Shown here one piece after another: positions 48,001 to 60,152 of a stretch of 64,000 bases of DNA. Numbering within the stretch: position 1 is the first letter of the stretch; each line of letters starts with the position of its first letter. The notes under the pieces were generated by a model. That model was not told the origin of the DNA. It did not search any database and saw only the letters and a program-made list of their open reading frames with translations. A program made the position numbers and the translations under genes. The DNA is from Augochlora pura (lineage: Eukaryota; Arthropoda; Insecta; Hymenoptera; Halictidae): assembly GCF_028453695.1 (NCBI RefSeq), contig NC_135777.1, positions 15,799,714 to 15,863,713 on the forward strand. The letters are read 5' to 3'.

Positions 48001-51000
48001 ACGAGGCGAAGAAGTACCGCAAAGCCCACGCGATGATCACGTTGTAGTAAAAATCCACGTAGAATGCGATTAGTACCACCGCGTATCCGATTCCTAGTCA
48101 ACAATAATCCGTGCACATTTTTTGGGCAGTAGTTACTTGGTAGAGTATAAGGGCAGAAATTGCTTCGCTGTGATTGGCTAATGATTCACAGGTGAGGCAG
48201 GATGGAAGCGCTCGGTTAACGATGCAGAAGGACGTGCTGGAATCCAGGTATTACATAAGACAACGTTTGCGGGACTACAATGTGAAAATGTAAAAATTGA
48301 TAAAGCATTATTTGATATCTGTATCATTAAATATACTTTTTTATGTTTCTCTGTGTACCGGTGACTTTTACAACTATTAGAGAAATTATTCTCTGCTCTC
48401 TCAATTTGGAGAAGTTCCATGAAATATTCTATTGTACCAGATTACAGGATTGTAGGTACGCGGGAGAATTAACAACTCGAATTCGCGTTTAATAAATTTA
48501 TTTCGTTGCTGCCACGTGGTCGTCGTGCGGAAAGCGTCGCGCGTCAAAAAGAACTCTGAAACAATTGGCGGCGACCTGACGACGTGCACGTGCACGGGTC
48601 GCCACAAGATGAAAAATTATTTGATTATTAATATCTAATATATAATATATAAATAATATCCGTAATAATAGCTGTACACTTATTTATTTAGTATCCACAG
48701 ATTTCTTACCAAATGAATTAATCGCCTGAAAGTACAGTCAAACCTGTTTTAGGACCGCAGAAAAGAAAACGCAAAAAAGACGCATAAAAAATACCGCACA
48801 AAAACAGATTTGACTGTAGATCTAGTCTACAAACTAATTCATGTCTTTATTATTTATTGTATACTTTCGTTCTCCAACGTTCCCACGACAGGGTTTGCTA
48901 AACTTCGCTTTCAACAATGCTAGACATTCCTTTGGTAAACAGAACGCAGGATGCGTTCTCCACGGTTGCCGAACGTTTCGGTATCGGTTCACGGGAAAAT
49001 GGTAAGCTCGGGCGGCCAATCTCGAAGCTCAAACATTCCTCGATTCATCGTAAAGGAATAAATAGTTATGCGATGCATAAAATGAAGGATCTCGTTCTCT
49101 GCATGGCTACGTTCATCTCGAAAGGATTAAAAATCTCTGGGGGTCGTGTCTTATATCCGATCCTCGAGCCAGAGAATATTCCATTATCCCGTGGGGAGGG
49201 TCGCCGGGAACGACGAATCAATTACGTAGTTCATCGATGCGGATCAAAAGGAGAAAGCACGTGGGAGACAAGAGTCGAGAGGAATCCTGTGCTTACATCG
49301 ATCATCGTGAACGCGAACGTCCTGGCTGGGAAATCGACGGAAATGGAGGCTCTCCTCGAATGGGTGGCCGTCCAACCCCAGGATTTCCCCGGATTTATAC
49401 GCGTTACATAAAGCACCGTGCAGTCCACCCATATCGCGCAATAAAAGAAAGTATACCGGATGTGCCTAATGTTCCCCGTTCTTCGTTCCGAGAGGTGTCG
49501 ACGGCGGAGTGCCGAGGAACGGTTTTAGAAAAATTTCCCGAGAAAGAAAAAGTAATCGCGCTCTTACCGCCAATTGCCGAGAATCATTCCGAGCGTTTCA
49601 CGGACCCGTCCGATCATGCGAAAAGCTCTCACCACATTTTCGTACACTTTGCCCACGATTCGACGGAAAATTCCGCGCGCTTTTACCTCATTCACCGGTC
49701 ACCGTATGCTATCACGGAAAGATACGCTTACGAAAATGTAAGATTATAATCAAATTAACTGAGAGTTCTTAGTCACTATAATTCACTTAATCACTTAATC
49801 ACTTTTGTCTATGATTATATGCATGCAATAATGACGCAGGTTTTACAGTTGACAATGATTATAGCAATTTTTAATTTTGCATACGGAAACTACTTAATAT
49901 ATGTGTAAATAAATTTTATGACCAATGCCCTCTAATAATAAAGTATTTTTAACTAGTTTATGTTAAACAATGAGAGCAATAACAAGTACAAAATTTTCAG
50001 ACGCAATTAGAAACTCAAGTTGACGCGAGGTCGTAAAGTTAAAGTTTACAAAAGTTAGCAAACAATGCAGAAAATACTTTGGCGTAACTTTGGATACGGC
50101 AAAGCAGAAGTCTAGAAGATGTAAATCGATTGTTTACTTACCCTTTAAGAGTGGTACTATACGACCCCAGCAGGTGATCGCTCCTTTTCTATTGAACTGG
50201 CCAAGGGCAAGCTCCATGTAAAAGAGAGGAATACCACCCACTACCAGCATAATGCAATACGGGACCAAGAAGGCTCCTGTGAACACAAATGCATTAATGT
50301 TGTAATTAGTATTCCAGTAACATATCACGAGTTAGTAGCATCGCGAAGAACATTAGCGCCGAGAACGTGCTGGAATCGAATGCGATCGGTTGATCGGCAA
50401 GTAGCGCGAAAATGCGCGTGTTCTTATCGTCTTTGATGACATCTGCCGCTTGTCAAGAGAATGGCGACGAGCGTTCCGGTGGAAAAAAGAGTGATGAGCG
50501 AGAGCCACTCGCATCAGCGTGTTAGCTGCATAACTGAATTCCAGGATATTCAGAGCAGCGGCCGTAGCGAGATGCTTTTAGGTGCGTAATTCGATAGTGA
50601 ACTTTCGAAAATATGGCAAGGCGAAGCGAAAATGGCGATTCGGTTGACACCGATCTGTGAAACGATCCGAGGGATCATGAACGCCGGCCATTTTTAAATA
50701 ACTATTTTTCAGACAACGGACCGGTGTATCGGAGTCGCGCGATAGCGTCGTCCGAAAGAGATCAAAGCCCAAAAAATACAATCAAAAATTTGTAACTCTG
50801 TTAAACGCTTTCTGCAATCTCAACGAAGTCCCGGAAATTTTTATGCGATTTTCAACGATTTCGTCTCGTGCGTTTTTTACACCATCAAGCCATACCATGA
50901 GATATATGAAAATAATTAAACCTGTTAACACGATGGTAATTTCAGAAGCGGTTTCTTAAAAACGTAATATTAATTCGAATAATTTATTGAATTTCGGTTC

Positions 51001-54000
51001 AAGCAGTTTCTAAGAAATGCTCGATTGTTGATCTTCAATTTCGAAACGGCTGCTACAAAATTGCCAGCTATATTAATGGTAAGTCATAGCAGTTATTTCG
51101 CCTTCGACAAGCTGCGAAAAAGTCTCTTGCGTATATCGATTTCACCCGATAGGGATGACAGAGGGTTGATTGGCAAATGATTGACAGCACAATGTTAGGT
51201 AAGCTAATTTAGTGCGTCCGCAACGGATAACCTATATACGGTTCGTGGTTTGCGAAGCTACGTAAATAAGTTATCTTAACTTATTTCAAAGTTAATAATT
51301 AATTGACGATATTGTTTATTTTGCCAAGGAACACTATTGTTCTTCCGGAAATGAGTACTTTGACAATTTAATTTTGAACGTGTATCAGAAAGGAAATTTT
51401 AGAAATGTGCGAACCTTTGTTAAAAATTTGTAAAACATTCGAAAGTTTCTTACGTATAGTGTTGTTTTTCTAATTAATTGTGTTTTCTAATCGAACACTT
51501 GTTTACGTAATTTATAGATAATTATATAGTTACTTTTTTTTATAAACTATTACATTTTTTGAGTGAATAATACGCAGAATGTTCAAATCGAAAAGAAATC
51601 GGGATTGATCGACTGAAACGAGAATCACGATCAAACGTACTGCACATTCTTTTCTGACGATCTGTCTTTTTGCTTGTCGTGAACATCTCCCTCGTAACCA
51701 CGGAGACGTAATCGCATTAAGAAAGAATATTCTCTACTTCTTATGGCCGATGGTTTACTTGATGACCTTTTTCTCGCAATAATGAACGAAACTATGCCTC
51801 CCTGTTTCTCAATTTGTTCGTTTTACTCGAACGATAGAAACTGTTCAACCTCGATAGTGAGAAAATAAGAAACGATTTTTGTCAACTAACACTCTGGCAA
51901 CGTAATAATAATTAGTATTAAACTGTAAGCTTTCTGCATTTATAGAAAAACTGCATGAATAAAATATATAGCTATAATACATTTATTTCCCAAAGTTATT
52001 ACGTATTTATTTCATAAAAATCTGTAACATAATCGTTATTATCACTCTCGCTGTAATTTTTCGTGTATTTAGTATAATGTGTTAAAAATCTCTCGATTAA
52101 CAATTGAAATAGAATACGAGCATTGGATTTGAAATATTTTAAAATATGTTTCAATTACAGAAATTTTGTTCCACATTTTGAATTTGCCTTTTGTACGGAG
52201 TCATTTGTTTCAGAATTGCGACGGTTTCATAGATTTAAATAAACTTTCTACAGAATGATTCCATTGACCGGAACAGAACTCTGAATTCGCCGCAGAACAT
52301 TAAATTTGCCAGTTAAGGTCCCATTATATATCATTTTCTCTAATCACGTAAGCTTCAATTGACGCGTAAAATTGTAGGCTTGTGTAATCAGTCCAATGGA
52401 ACCTGCAAACGAACATCGTGTGACACGTATTTTCCTGTGAGTAATATATTTGTAAAATTGGCTTAGAACTGCAGTACAATTGCAAATTCGTGTTGTTGGA
52501 ATTTGAGACTATTTCGATAATAAATATTGTATTAATCGGTAAACATTTAAACGAACTGTATAAACGTTAAAATTCAAATTTTTTTGAATATTTAAAAAAG
52601 GAGCTGTGTAATTAATTCTATTGATAAAATCAAAGAAAAATAACTAATATTCAATGATGTTCATAATGAAAAATTCTTAATTAAATGGAGTCAATATTAA
52701 CCTAATCATTTCCGTGAATCAGAGATCCCGAATCTTTAGAATAGAATGTAAGTAGTACTTGATTGTGTATGGTCAGACACGTTTTCTCCTTACTGGATTT
52801 CACGTAAGCAACCATTTTTTAAACGAAAGATTTGATATAGTTATTCTAATACATAATCTCGAAAAATTACAAGAAACCTATTTAACTTACAATCATTAAA
52901 CAAAAAGTAGCGAACGAAAAAATAAAAAGTATGTTCGTTTAATAATTGACCGATTGTTTGCAGAGTTCTATTTGCTTTTAAAAAAGCTTCAAATACTGAA
53001 TACTATTTTAAAAAATACTTATACCGTCTAATGTAATATTTAAACTATAATATTTAGTGTATGATTAATAATAATAGCATAACAATTATACCTATCTCCT
53101 ATGATTGTTGTTAGATCATCTTAAAAAAAATGTTCAAACATCATTACCCTAAAGGATTTCAAAAACGATTGCTATTAAGTACGTATTGTTGTACCAAGCC
53201 TGGCTACCTTCTTCTGGTCGCGAGCCACGTGCTCTCGCCATCGGTCCCTCTCTATCTCCACTACATGGGTTCTGTAAACACTACTGCCACGCCATGCTCC
53301 TTGCTACACATAGCATGGATACGATGTTGTGTGAGTGACGTCTGAAGGTGTAAGTAGGGGAAAGAGTCACGTGTGATTCAGGCCAGTTAGGCTTATAAGA
53401 ATCCAAGGTTCTCGCTAGTTTTGTTTAACTATACCGAAATCCTTATTCTCCAACAGCAAGAAGGAATCTCTGTTTCTCGTAATTACATTATAATTTATCT
53501 ATAAGACCGGCGAGCAAATGTATTTCCTGTTCACGGCTGCGTCGGGTGCAAATGTCCGGTTTCAAATAACATTTCCGTTCAATGTTAGTCCTTTGAGCAT
53601 ACGACAATGCTGAGCTTCAAACGTCTCTTTGTGTTCGAGACGTTGGAACGATCACACGCGATGCGTGAATTCCATAAGCCACCCCTTTTCTTACAGCGAC
53701 TTGCCAATTTCCTTTGTATTATTCGAGGCAAGACAATTTCATAGAATCATCGAACCCCCAAAGTGTTCCGCGCATAATCGCAATAATTATGCTGTTGCGT
53801 CAGGGTTACGTTGAACTCTTGTAAACTAAATATTCTACGTTAACTTCATCTCCGGACTATCGTAAACAAGATGTAAAATTAATTTCTGAACCATCGCGAA
53901 CAACAATAATTACAAGACTAAAAATTAGTATCATAGACTAGAGTAATCTTTATCCCAGATTATTTTATTCAACCGTGAGTCTTACCTTGCTCTATTGTTT

Positions 54001-57000
54001 ATACTGTTCAATTACAATCTTCTCGCGCGTTTAATCATCCGTATTTCAATCTGTATATTTCTTTCTTAACGCGAATCGATCGGAGGTGGTTCCGGAAGAG
54101 GCTGCCGGAACACGTGGCGGCGCTTAAGATATCCTAATTTCCCCGCAACGAAGAAGCGCGAAACGTTCGGCGGAATCACGCGACATAATGGATCGCGTAC
54201 GGTGGCATGGCAGCAGGTAAAGGCGTCGCGTCGCGAGCGTCCATGATCAAAGGCCAGCCCGAATGGGAAATTATAATTAATTAAGGTAATTGGAAATTAG
54301 CGACCGATCTTGCCGGTACTAATGGCGCGCCCTACTCTCCTCTCAATCGAGTTAGCCGCCGCTTTTGAGGAGCCCCTGTATCGCTGATAGCCGGCTCTAA
54401 TCGTATTCCTACGGGCGACTCGATAGAACAGCTAATAGCATCGTCGGCGACGATGCGCAGTCTTCCAAGTAGTTGGCGTTCTGCTTGCCCCAGTTGTTAT
54501 TTGAAGGTTTGTACAACGGAGTCGAATTACGCGGCGCCGCCGGACGGAAATGTAAGCCCGCCGGAGTCGAAATTATTACCAGCCACGTTTCCATCAGGCT
54601 ACGGGATCCACGGCTTTCGCGAAATTCTTTCGTTGATTCGCGCACTTCGTCTGTAAAAATGTTTTCGATGTATTCAGTGGGACGCTAGAAAGATCGATAC
54701 ACGCTGTCGATACTGCAACGACTAAATAAAGGCCCCGCAAACGATCAATATATATCGTGAATATGATATTATCAATGTATATTATCAGTCTGTATTGCCA
54801 GCACGACATTCACAATATAGATTGTCCGTATAAGACTGTCAATACCTGTTGTCTGCATAGTATCGTCAAAATATATTGTTAATATATATTGTCTGGACAA
54901 TACGGTAATATGCATTACCAATTTGGATTGGTTTTTTTCTATATACACATATAATATCGTCTATATAACATACACATCATAGACTGTCTTCTAACATTTT
55001 CAAAAATATTGTTAACGTACCACAATAATCCCCCACGTGTAAAAACATCGATATAACCCGTACACCCTGAAAACACCCCGGAAGTACGTGTATGGATTTT
55101 ACGTTCCATATCTCTCCATCATTCGAGTAACAACCATGTAAAAGTATTAAGATCGAGACCACGTTAAGAAAAAAAAAAGAGGCACGGCAGAATTTGATGA
55201 AACAGCCGGATCGAAATCGTGATGATAATTCGTTGGGAATTAAATCCGTCAAGACGTTGCAATTTTCTGGGGCGTCACGTGGACATTTAAATTACACTTT
55301 CACTTTAATTCGTGCCAATTTCAAGACCCACGAACGCTCTCGCAGATAAGAAGCAGCCCGAAGTGAAATCTAAATCTCGGGGTCATTTTCCACGAGGTAA
55401 ATGCCAATTAGCCGACCGGTTAACGCGGTATTACTTGGCTGCAGGAGTGCATTACTTGACGCATCCCTCGGTTCTAGCAGCGAAATAACGCTTGACAATG
55501 TTACCAGGCATCAGCAGGACGAAGTCCGGGAATATCGGAATGAAAAAAACGCCACAGGTCTGCAACCGGTGTTGCGGCATTTCAGCCAAGACTTTTTACC
55601 GTCGCGAAATAAATTCTGGATAAAGTGAAGATGGAAACGTTTAAGATCTTCAGCTATCTTAATATAAAATAAATGAATTGTAACTACGTTTGTTACTTAA
55701 TTATATTTCGCAGACTATTAAGGAAGTGCTTCAACAGTCACTTTAAAATCTTATCAAATGTTTAGATCCGTATAATGTAACCATTTCTTCTGGAATTATT
55801 GTTTAAAAGAAAATTGTCAAGTTTCTTTTACGTCAGTTCTTTTCTGAAAATACTAAAAATATTATATTTATCGTACTGTTTCCAGGGATGAGTTGTTCTT
55901 CGATTATTTAAATAAAGTTGAACTTATACAAAATACGTCTACTTGATCTTTATATTGCTGCAATTAAATTAAATATAAATTGAAGATAATTCTGAACAAG
56001 GAAGATAACAGTGGTAATAACAGCGATGGTTACAATGATAAAAATAATGACGATAGTAAATCCCACGTGGGAGAAACGAAGGATATTTCCACTGCGATCC
56101 CTGCTTGACCTAAGAGGCCACTAATTGTAAAGGAAATCGATAAAATGTTGAACAATCTCGAAAATCAGTCGAAAGAGCACAGTGCAGTATTTTTTATTTC
56201 ATAAACAATACAGTAAAAAAATCACGAATGCCGCAAAGGATGTGGTGACTGTAATTTTCAATGTAACATGACAATAAAACAGAATTTACTACTTTTTATA
56301 AATGATAAATATAATGAATATATGACAAATAATAAATGATATCGTACATATAAGATTCCATCGAAAACATCACAGCTTTTTGAAGATGACTTTTCTTCCA
56401 CGATTTTCTAAGAATGATTTTCTAAAAATTCGTTTATGATCACAAAGATGGTTTGTCGACCTCAATTGCGTACAATTTATGGACTTTAAACTGTGAACAC
56501 TTTAGTCGAAAAATACGTCTTGCGTTTCATGATTGGCAGTCGCGTAGGAAGCCATAGTCTCATTGTTGATGAACGACGCCATTCACTAGCTATGCTTTAA
56601 TTTCCTGTTGCACAGTGCCCCACATGTTTTAAAGAGGGCACATCATTGTCTATTATATTGTTGCTAAACACTAATTACACCGTGACAGGATACATGATGA
56701 TTCTCTAGAAACTGAGAATTCAATTGGCGTAAGCGGTATCGTTATACGGAATGAGTCGATTAGATCTGTTGTCTGAAGTGTACTTGTTATTTATGGTTTT
56801 AACCCCTTCCCGTACTTTAGCGAGTCAGACTCGCGATGAAGATTTTTGCCCAAACATGAATATCGCAAGTCAGACTCGCGAACAGTTACTTGGGCCAAAC
56901 ATAAACATCGCGAGTCAGACTCGCGAACAGATACTTGGGCGACACATACATTTCGGATCGTATTGCGACTGTTTACAAACATCAGTCTGGTCTGTTTAGC

Positions 57001-59440
57001 GCGCGCTGATGCGGACCGCTCGGGCCCGAGTTTCATCGAGCTAAATGGCACGGGAAGGGGTTTAATAAAGAAATTTTGCAAGTTTAGCCGACATTAAGGT
57101 GATCTTAAATTTCTTAAATTACACCGCATATTCTCATTAGCGCTGCATCGAGATAGCCGTAATAGTACAGGAACGACGCAAGTATAGTCTCCACGCTAGA
57201 CGAAGGCATCTTTATGTTTGCATTCCCCCTCTTACTGACCGCCACACTGCCGCAGCTAGTAATAGGGGGAATGTGAACACAACGACGCCTTCTTATTGAG
57301 TGAGAATTATACAATTCGTCCCAACGGACAGTTGTATCTTTTGTATTCTCTTCCAACACTTAATGATAATTATCGCCACACCTTTCGCTTTATTAAGCTA
57401 AATACATATACAGATGTCCTACATGCAAAAAAGAAGAACAAGTTACATTTACGTACTTATTTACATACTACATTACATCGCGATCTAATTGATTCCATTA
57501 CGTAACCAGCACCAATGATTTTCTACAAGATTTATAAAACTGATTTTTTTCTTGAAAATATTCCTGAAAGAATTTGTGAACCAGAATTTAGTTGGCCCAA
57601 CTATGTGTAACCAGTGTTCAATGATCTAGCACGTGAACGATGTAAATTATCTGTTTTTCAAAAATACTGTGTTAACACACTCGTTAGCAGAGGATATTTA
57701 ACAATTTTTCAACGCATAGATTCTGATCTGCCTAGTCCGTTAATTGAAGAGTTAATTGCGTGTACACTTTGCAGTTATCATTTCGCGAATCTCGAATGAG
57801 ACCAGTTACAATAGAATATCTACAGATCTAGAATCAGTTACGAGGTACATTACAGTTGATTAGGAGAAGATACCAAGCATCTCCAACAGACACCTTCGTT
57901 AGTGTTTCTTCGCGCTTATTTACGATCATTGCCGTCGGCGTAAATCATTTACGTAAAAAAGGTCGATTCGACCGCGAAGCTATCAGTGACAGAGGAAACC
58001 CGAGTAAGATCGTAGAAAAGTATCAACGGCACGAGAAGCATTAAACTGTCCAGTACGGGAATAATTGTACGAGCCATTACCGCGGGATTAGTCATACACG
58101 AAATTGAGTCACACCTATTGAAATCAAGCTGATTGAAATTTATAATCGTATGCGTCACGTAATACGAGCACACGTTACAGAGAACGTGTAGTTTCTGGAG
58201 GTGTGATCGATGGATCTCGAGATAATACAAAGCCGAGCAATGATCGTTAAATAAAAATCCATATCTGCTTTTAATTATATAGATAAGTCGAAAATAATAT
58301 AATTGAATCCTATGTCATTAAATCCTCCTGACGTCTTCGAGAGTTTCTATTTGATTCGTCTTCTTTTTCTATTTGACAAACATCTTTATTCATTCAATTT
58401 TTCTTTATTGATTGTTGATCGATTTAGCACGCGTGTAATTATCCGACGACTTCGCCACTGCCATAGTAGCAGTGCCCCATAAAAAAACAATCATAGTAAC
58501 GATCTGCGGTGAAACTCTCTAACGGTAGTCATCAGGTAGGTGAACGCGCACCAGATTGATTTTTGATTGCATTTTTCTCGAAAACGAAGCCATCGATGCA
58601 ATTCCGTCGTCCCTGATTTTCGTCTTATTTGGAGCCGCGCTTCCCCCCTGACCTCATTTTCACTACAAATTCTGGCCTAGTTTTTGCATATAAAACATCG
58701 AATCTGATTCGTTAATTGACCATTGCGACTGTTTCACAGAAAACATAATTTAACATTGACTTTATTTGAACCAGAAACTCGCTAAGCTTTTGTGAAAGCA
58801 ATTTCTTTAGTCCCTGTACGATGCTGAAAATTATTATTATGTACCTCACTGTGTAAAAGTCAACTTTTATTACATTAAACATTTTTTAACACTTGCTATC
58901 CGAACTTATACGTGCTGGTTTAAAAACTGTTCGCATGAAAGAACGTTCATAAGGAAAAACCTGGAAGTAAACTGTGATTAAAAGAAAGCTCGGCAATCGA
59001 CTTAAATAACAGAAATATTGTGTAGCCAGATAGTCGTCTGAAACTTAAATATTTCGCAAGTCTAATTACTTGGTCGTCCTTTGTATTTTGTAACACGTTC
59101 AAAGTAGGTTACGCATTAATTAAGCGTCGATGTTCAGCTAATTCGAGTAAATGTCTGCCGTTTATTAATATTCTTCATGAAGAGTGCTTCAAAGTACATA
59201 TTGAACGAAACACATGAAGGAAGAAAGATTTTTTAAAAAAATCGTTACTTTTATTAAAAATCATTGGAGTCACTTACCGCCACCGTTCTTGTAACACAGG
59301 TAGGGGAATCTCCAGACATTGGCTAGATCAACGGCAAATCCGATGACGGATAAGAGAAAGTCGACCTTGCCGGACCAGGTCTCCCTGCCGTCGGCGGAGT
59401 CGTCGAGCTTTGGAGGATTCTTCACCACCCTCGACGACAT
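42030..59440 (-). CDS. DAT: Sodium-dependent dopamine transporter (SLC6 family)
   Basis: Eleven coding exons: 59440-59278, 50276-50142, 48093-47775, 47463-47325, 46875-46741, 45072-44969, 44288-44051, 43681-43553, 43444-43244, 42777-42610 and 42242-42030. They total 1944 nt, 647 residues. Twelve membrane segments fit. TM1 reads [20 protein letters not shown] with Asp38, the amine-binding Asp of monoamine transporters. Extracellular loop 2 has the Cys140/Cys149 pair and N-glycosylation sites at Asn155, Asn176 and Asn193. Blocks [29 protein letters not shown] and [19 protein letters not shown] match fly DAT (fumin) better than SerT. Known role: Na+/Cl- coupled reuptake of dopamine. Intron 1 is 9 kb and carries repeats and a coding relic. 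An acceptor before 59451 shows that a 5' UTR exon lies further upstream. The exon 8 donor (GTCGGT) is unusual. Confidence 0.95.
48733..48818. mobile_element. Very short pogo/Tigger-like MITE in DAT intron 2
   Basis: 86 bp with inverted ends TACAGTCAAACCTGTTTTAG and, read in reverse from the right, TACAGTCAAATCTGTTTTTG. The ends pair over about 20 bp with two mismatches and include the TA typical of the target duplication. There is no coding capacity. Confidence 0.7.
48917..49749 (+). other. GC-rich segment with overlapping long open frames, DAT intron 2
   Basis: Two plus-strand frames are open for 164 codons (48917-49411) and 170 codons (49237-49749), antisense to DAT. The sequence is CpG-rich. 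The translated products are rich in Arg, Ser and Pro, have no recognisable domain and look like composition-driven ORFs. It could be an antisense or intronic transcript, but nothing in the sequence demands it. Confidence 0.25.
53187..53455. mobile_element. Possible solo LTR in DAT intron 1
   Basis: Starts TGTTG and ends CAACA, a perfect 5-bp inverted terminus, across 269 bp of GC-richer sequence. It has a TTATAAG box (about 53391) near the 3' part. No target duplication is visible (CGTAT versus GCAAG), so the call rests on the termini and composition only. Confidence 0.25.
54740..54910. repeat. Degenerate ATATTGTC-type repeats
   Basis: Variants of ATATATTGTC and GTCAATAC recur in both orientations about every 15-30 bp. 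The block is quasi-palindromic and diverged. No unit length is clear enough to count copies. Confidence 0.4.
56799..57065. mobile_element. TTAA-flanked, piggyBac-like non-autonomous element
   Basis: Left end TTAACCCCTTCCCGTAC. The right end, read in reverse, is TTAAACCCCTTCCCGTGC. TTAA at both ends plus a 14-15 bp inverted terminus starting with a C run fits piggyBac-type MITEs, except for one extra A on the right. The 267-bp body carries a three-unit 45-bp tandem repeat and no transposase. Confidence 0.65.
56819..56953. repeat. Three 45-bp tandem units each carrying a 17-bp palindrome
   Basis: Palindromes at 56819-56835, 56864-56880 and 56909-56925. The third is perfect: CGCGAGT, CAG, ACTCGCG. 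The first two each differ at one arm position. Units share the spacer pattern ACTTGGGC and AAACAT. Because 45 is divisible by three, both strands read as 15-residue repeats (plus strand ASQTREQ), but no gene is evident. Confidence 0.85.
57202..57292. repeat. 91-nt imperfect hairpin
   Basis: Two 35-nt arms (57202-57236 and 57258-57292) pair at about 28 of 35 positions around a 21-nt loop. The strongest part is CATTCCCCCT facing AGGGGGAATG. The size and shape resemble a pre-miRNA or a fold-back transposon piece. Arm positions were compared by eye; no folding energy was computed. Confidence 0.55.
57296..57799 (+). pseudogene. Decayed coding relic inside DAT intron 1
   Basis: One plus-strand frame runs 168 codons with only two stops before the final TGA (TAA at 57503-57505 and 57608-57610), in DNA where about ten stops would be expected. 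The translation looks protein-like ([19 protein letters not shown]; later [20 protein letters not shown] and [18 protein letters not shown]). I do not recognise the family. It has no introns and lies antisense to DAT, so a decayed retrocopy or transposon ORF is most likely. Confidence 0.45.
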
Positions 59441-60128
59441 TATGCGTCTTCCTACAAAAAAAGGATCCCTTCTTCTTTAGTAGTATAATAAATTAATCGT
59501 ATATTAATCGTCTACACTATTCGCCTAATGTGACCTTCACATTATCGCGCAGATGAATTCTAGGTATATGCTAGGATCTACAAGATATACCTTATCAACA
59601 ATTTTTATAAACTCTCCCCATCTCATTCGGTATTACTTTTTTTAACATACTGCATACAGTAATTATTAATGATTGCCCTACTCCAGTTCACTACCGTGAA
59701 CTGCCGCGACCATCAAACGCGGACGTATCGCCACGAGCCTAACATAATAAATTACAGAGCGCCGCGTGCATTACACAACTAATCATAGTCGATCGACGAT
59801 TTTAATCGCAGCCGGAGAGCGCACTCGAGGAATCTCCGATATGAAACGCGGCAACAGATCGAGATTCATCGAGCGGACAGGGGTATCCCGGGATCGAGTT
59901 GACAAGCGTAATGGGTCCTCGTTTCGCGCGAGTTTTTACCCCTAACTGTGTTGGAGGAATTCGCCTAAAAAAATCGCTAATTCATCGGACGATCTAGCCC
60001 GGTCGTTAGATTATTACGTTGTAAAACCGTACGCGCGACCGAACGGGGTTGGTGCGAGGGTGTAAGGGGGCGTTGGGCCGCGTGGGTGGGTGGATTGGCA
60101 ATGGTGCGGTGGCGGAGGGTGTCATAGA

Positions 60129-60152
60129 GGGGGGGGGGGGGGGCAGGGGGGG
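60129..60152 (+). repeat. Poly-G tract (15 G, CA, 7 G)
   Basis: G15 at 60129-60143 and G7 at 60146-60152, inside a G-rich plus strand (60040-60160). It could form a G-quadruplex about 0.7 kb upstream of the DAT start codon. Run length may also be affected by assembly error. Confidence 0.85.

Larger units (their letters stand above)
50277..59277 (-). other. 9-kb first intron of DAT
   Basis: Donor GTAAGTGAC after 59278, acceptor TTCACAG before 50276. It mixes AT-rich parts with CpG-rich blocks (about 50330-50780, 53180-53400 and 54060-54660). It contains a possible LTR, a degenerate AT repeat, a TTAA-flanked element with a palindrome array, a hairpin and a decayed coding relic, each listed separately. 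No nested intact gene was found. Confidence 0.8.

Noticed and set aside
56751..57097. Repeat protein with ASQTREQ units
   Set aside because: The repeats are open in both directions because the 45-bp unit is a multiple of three. The element is a non-coding MITE.
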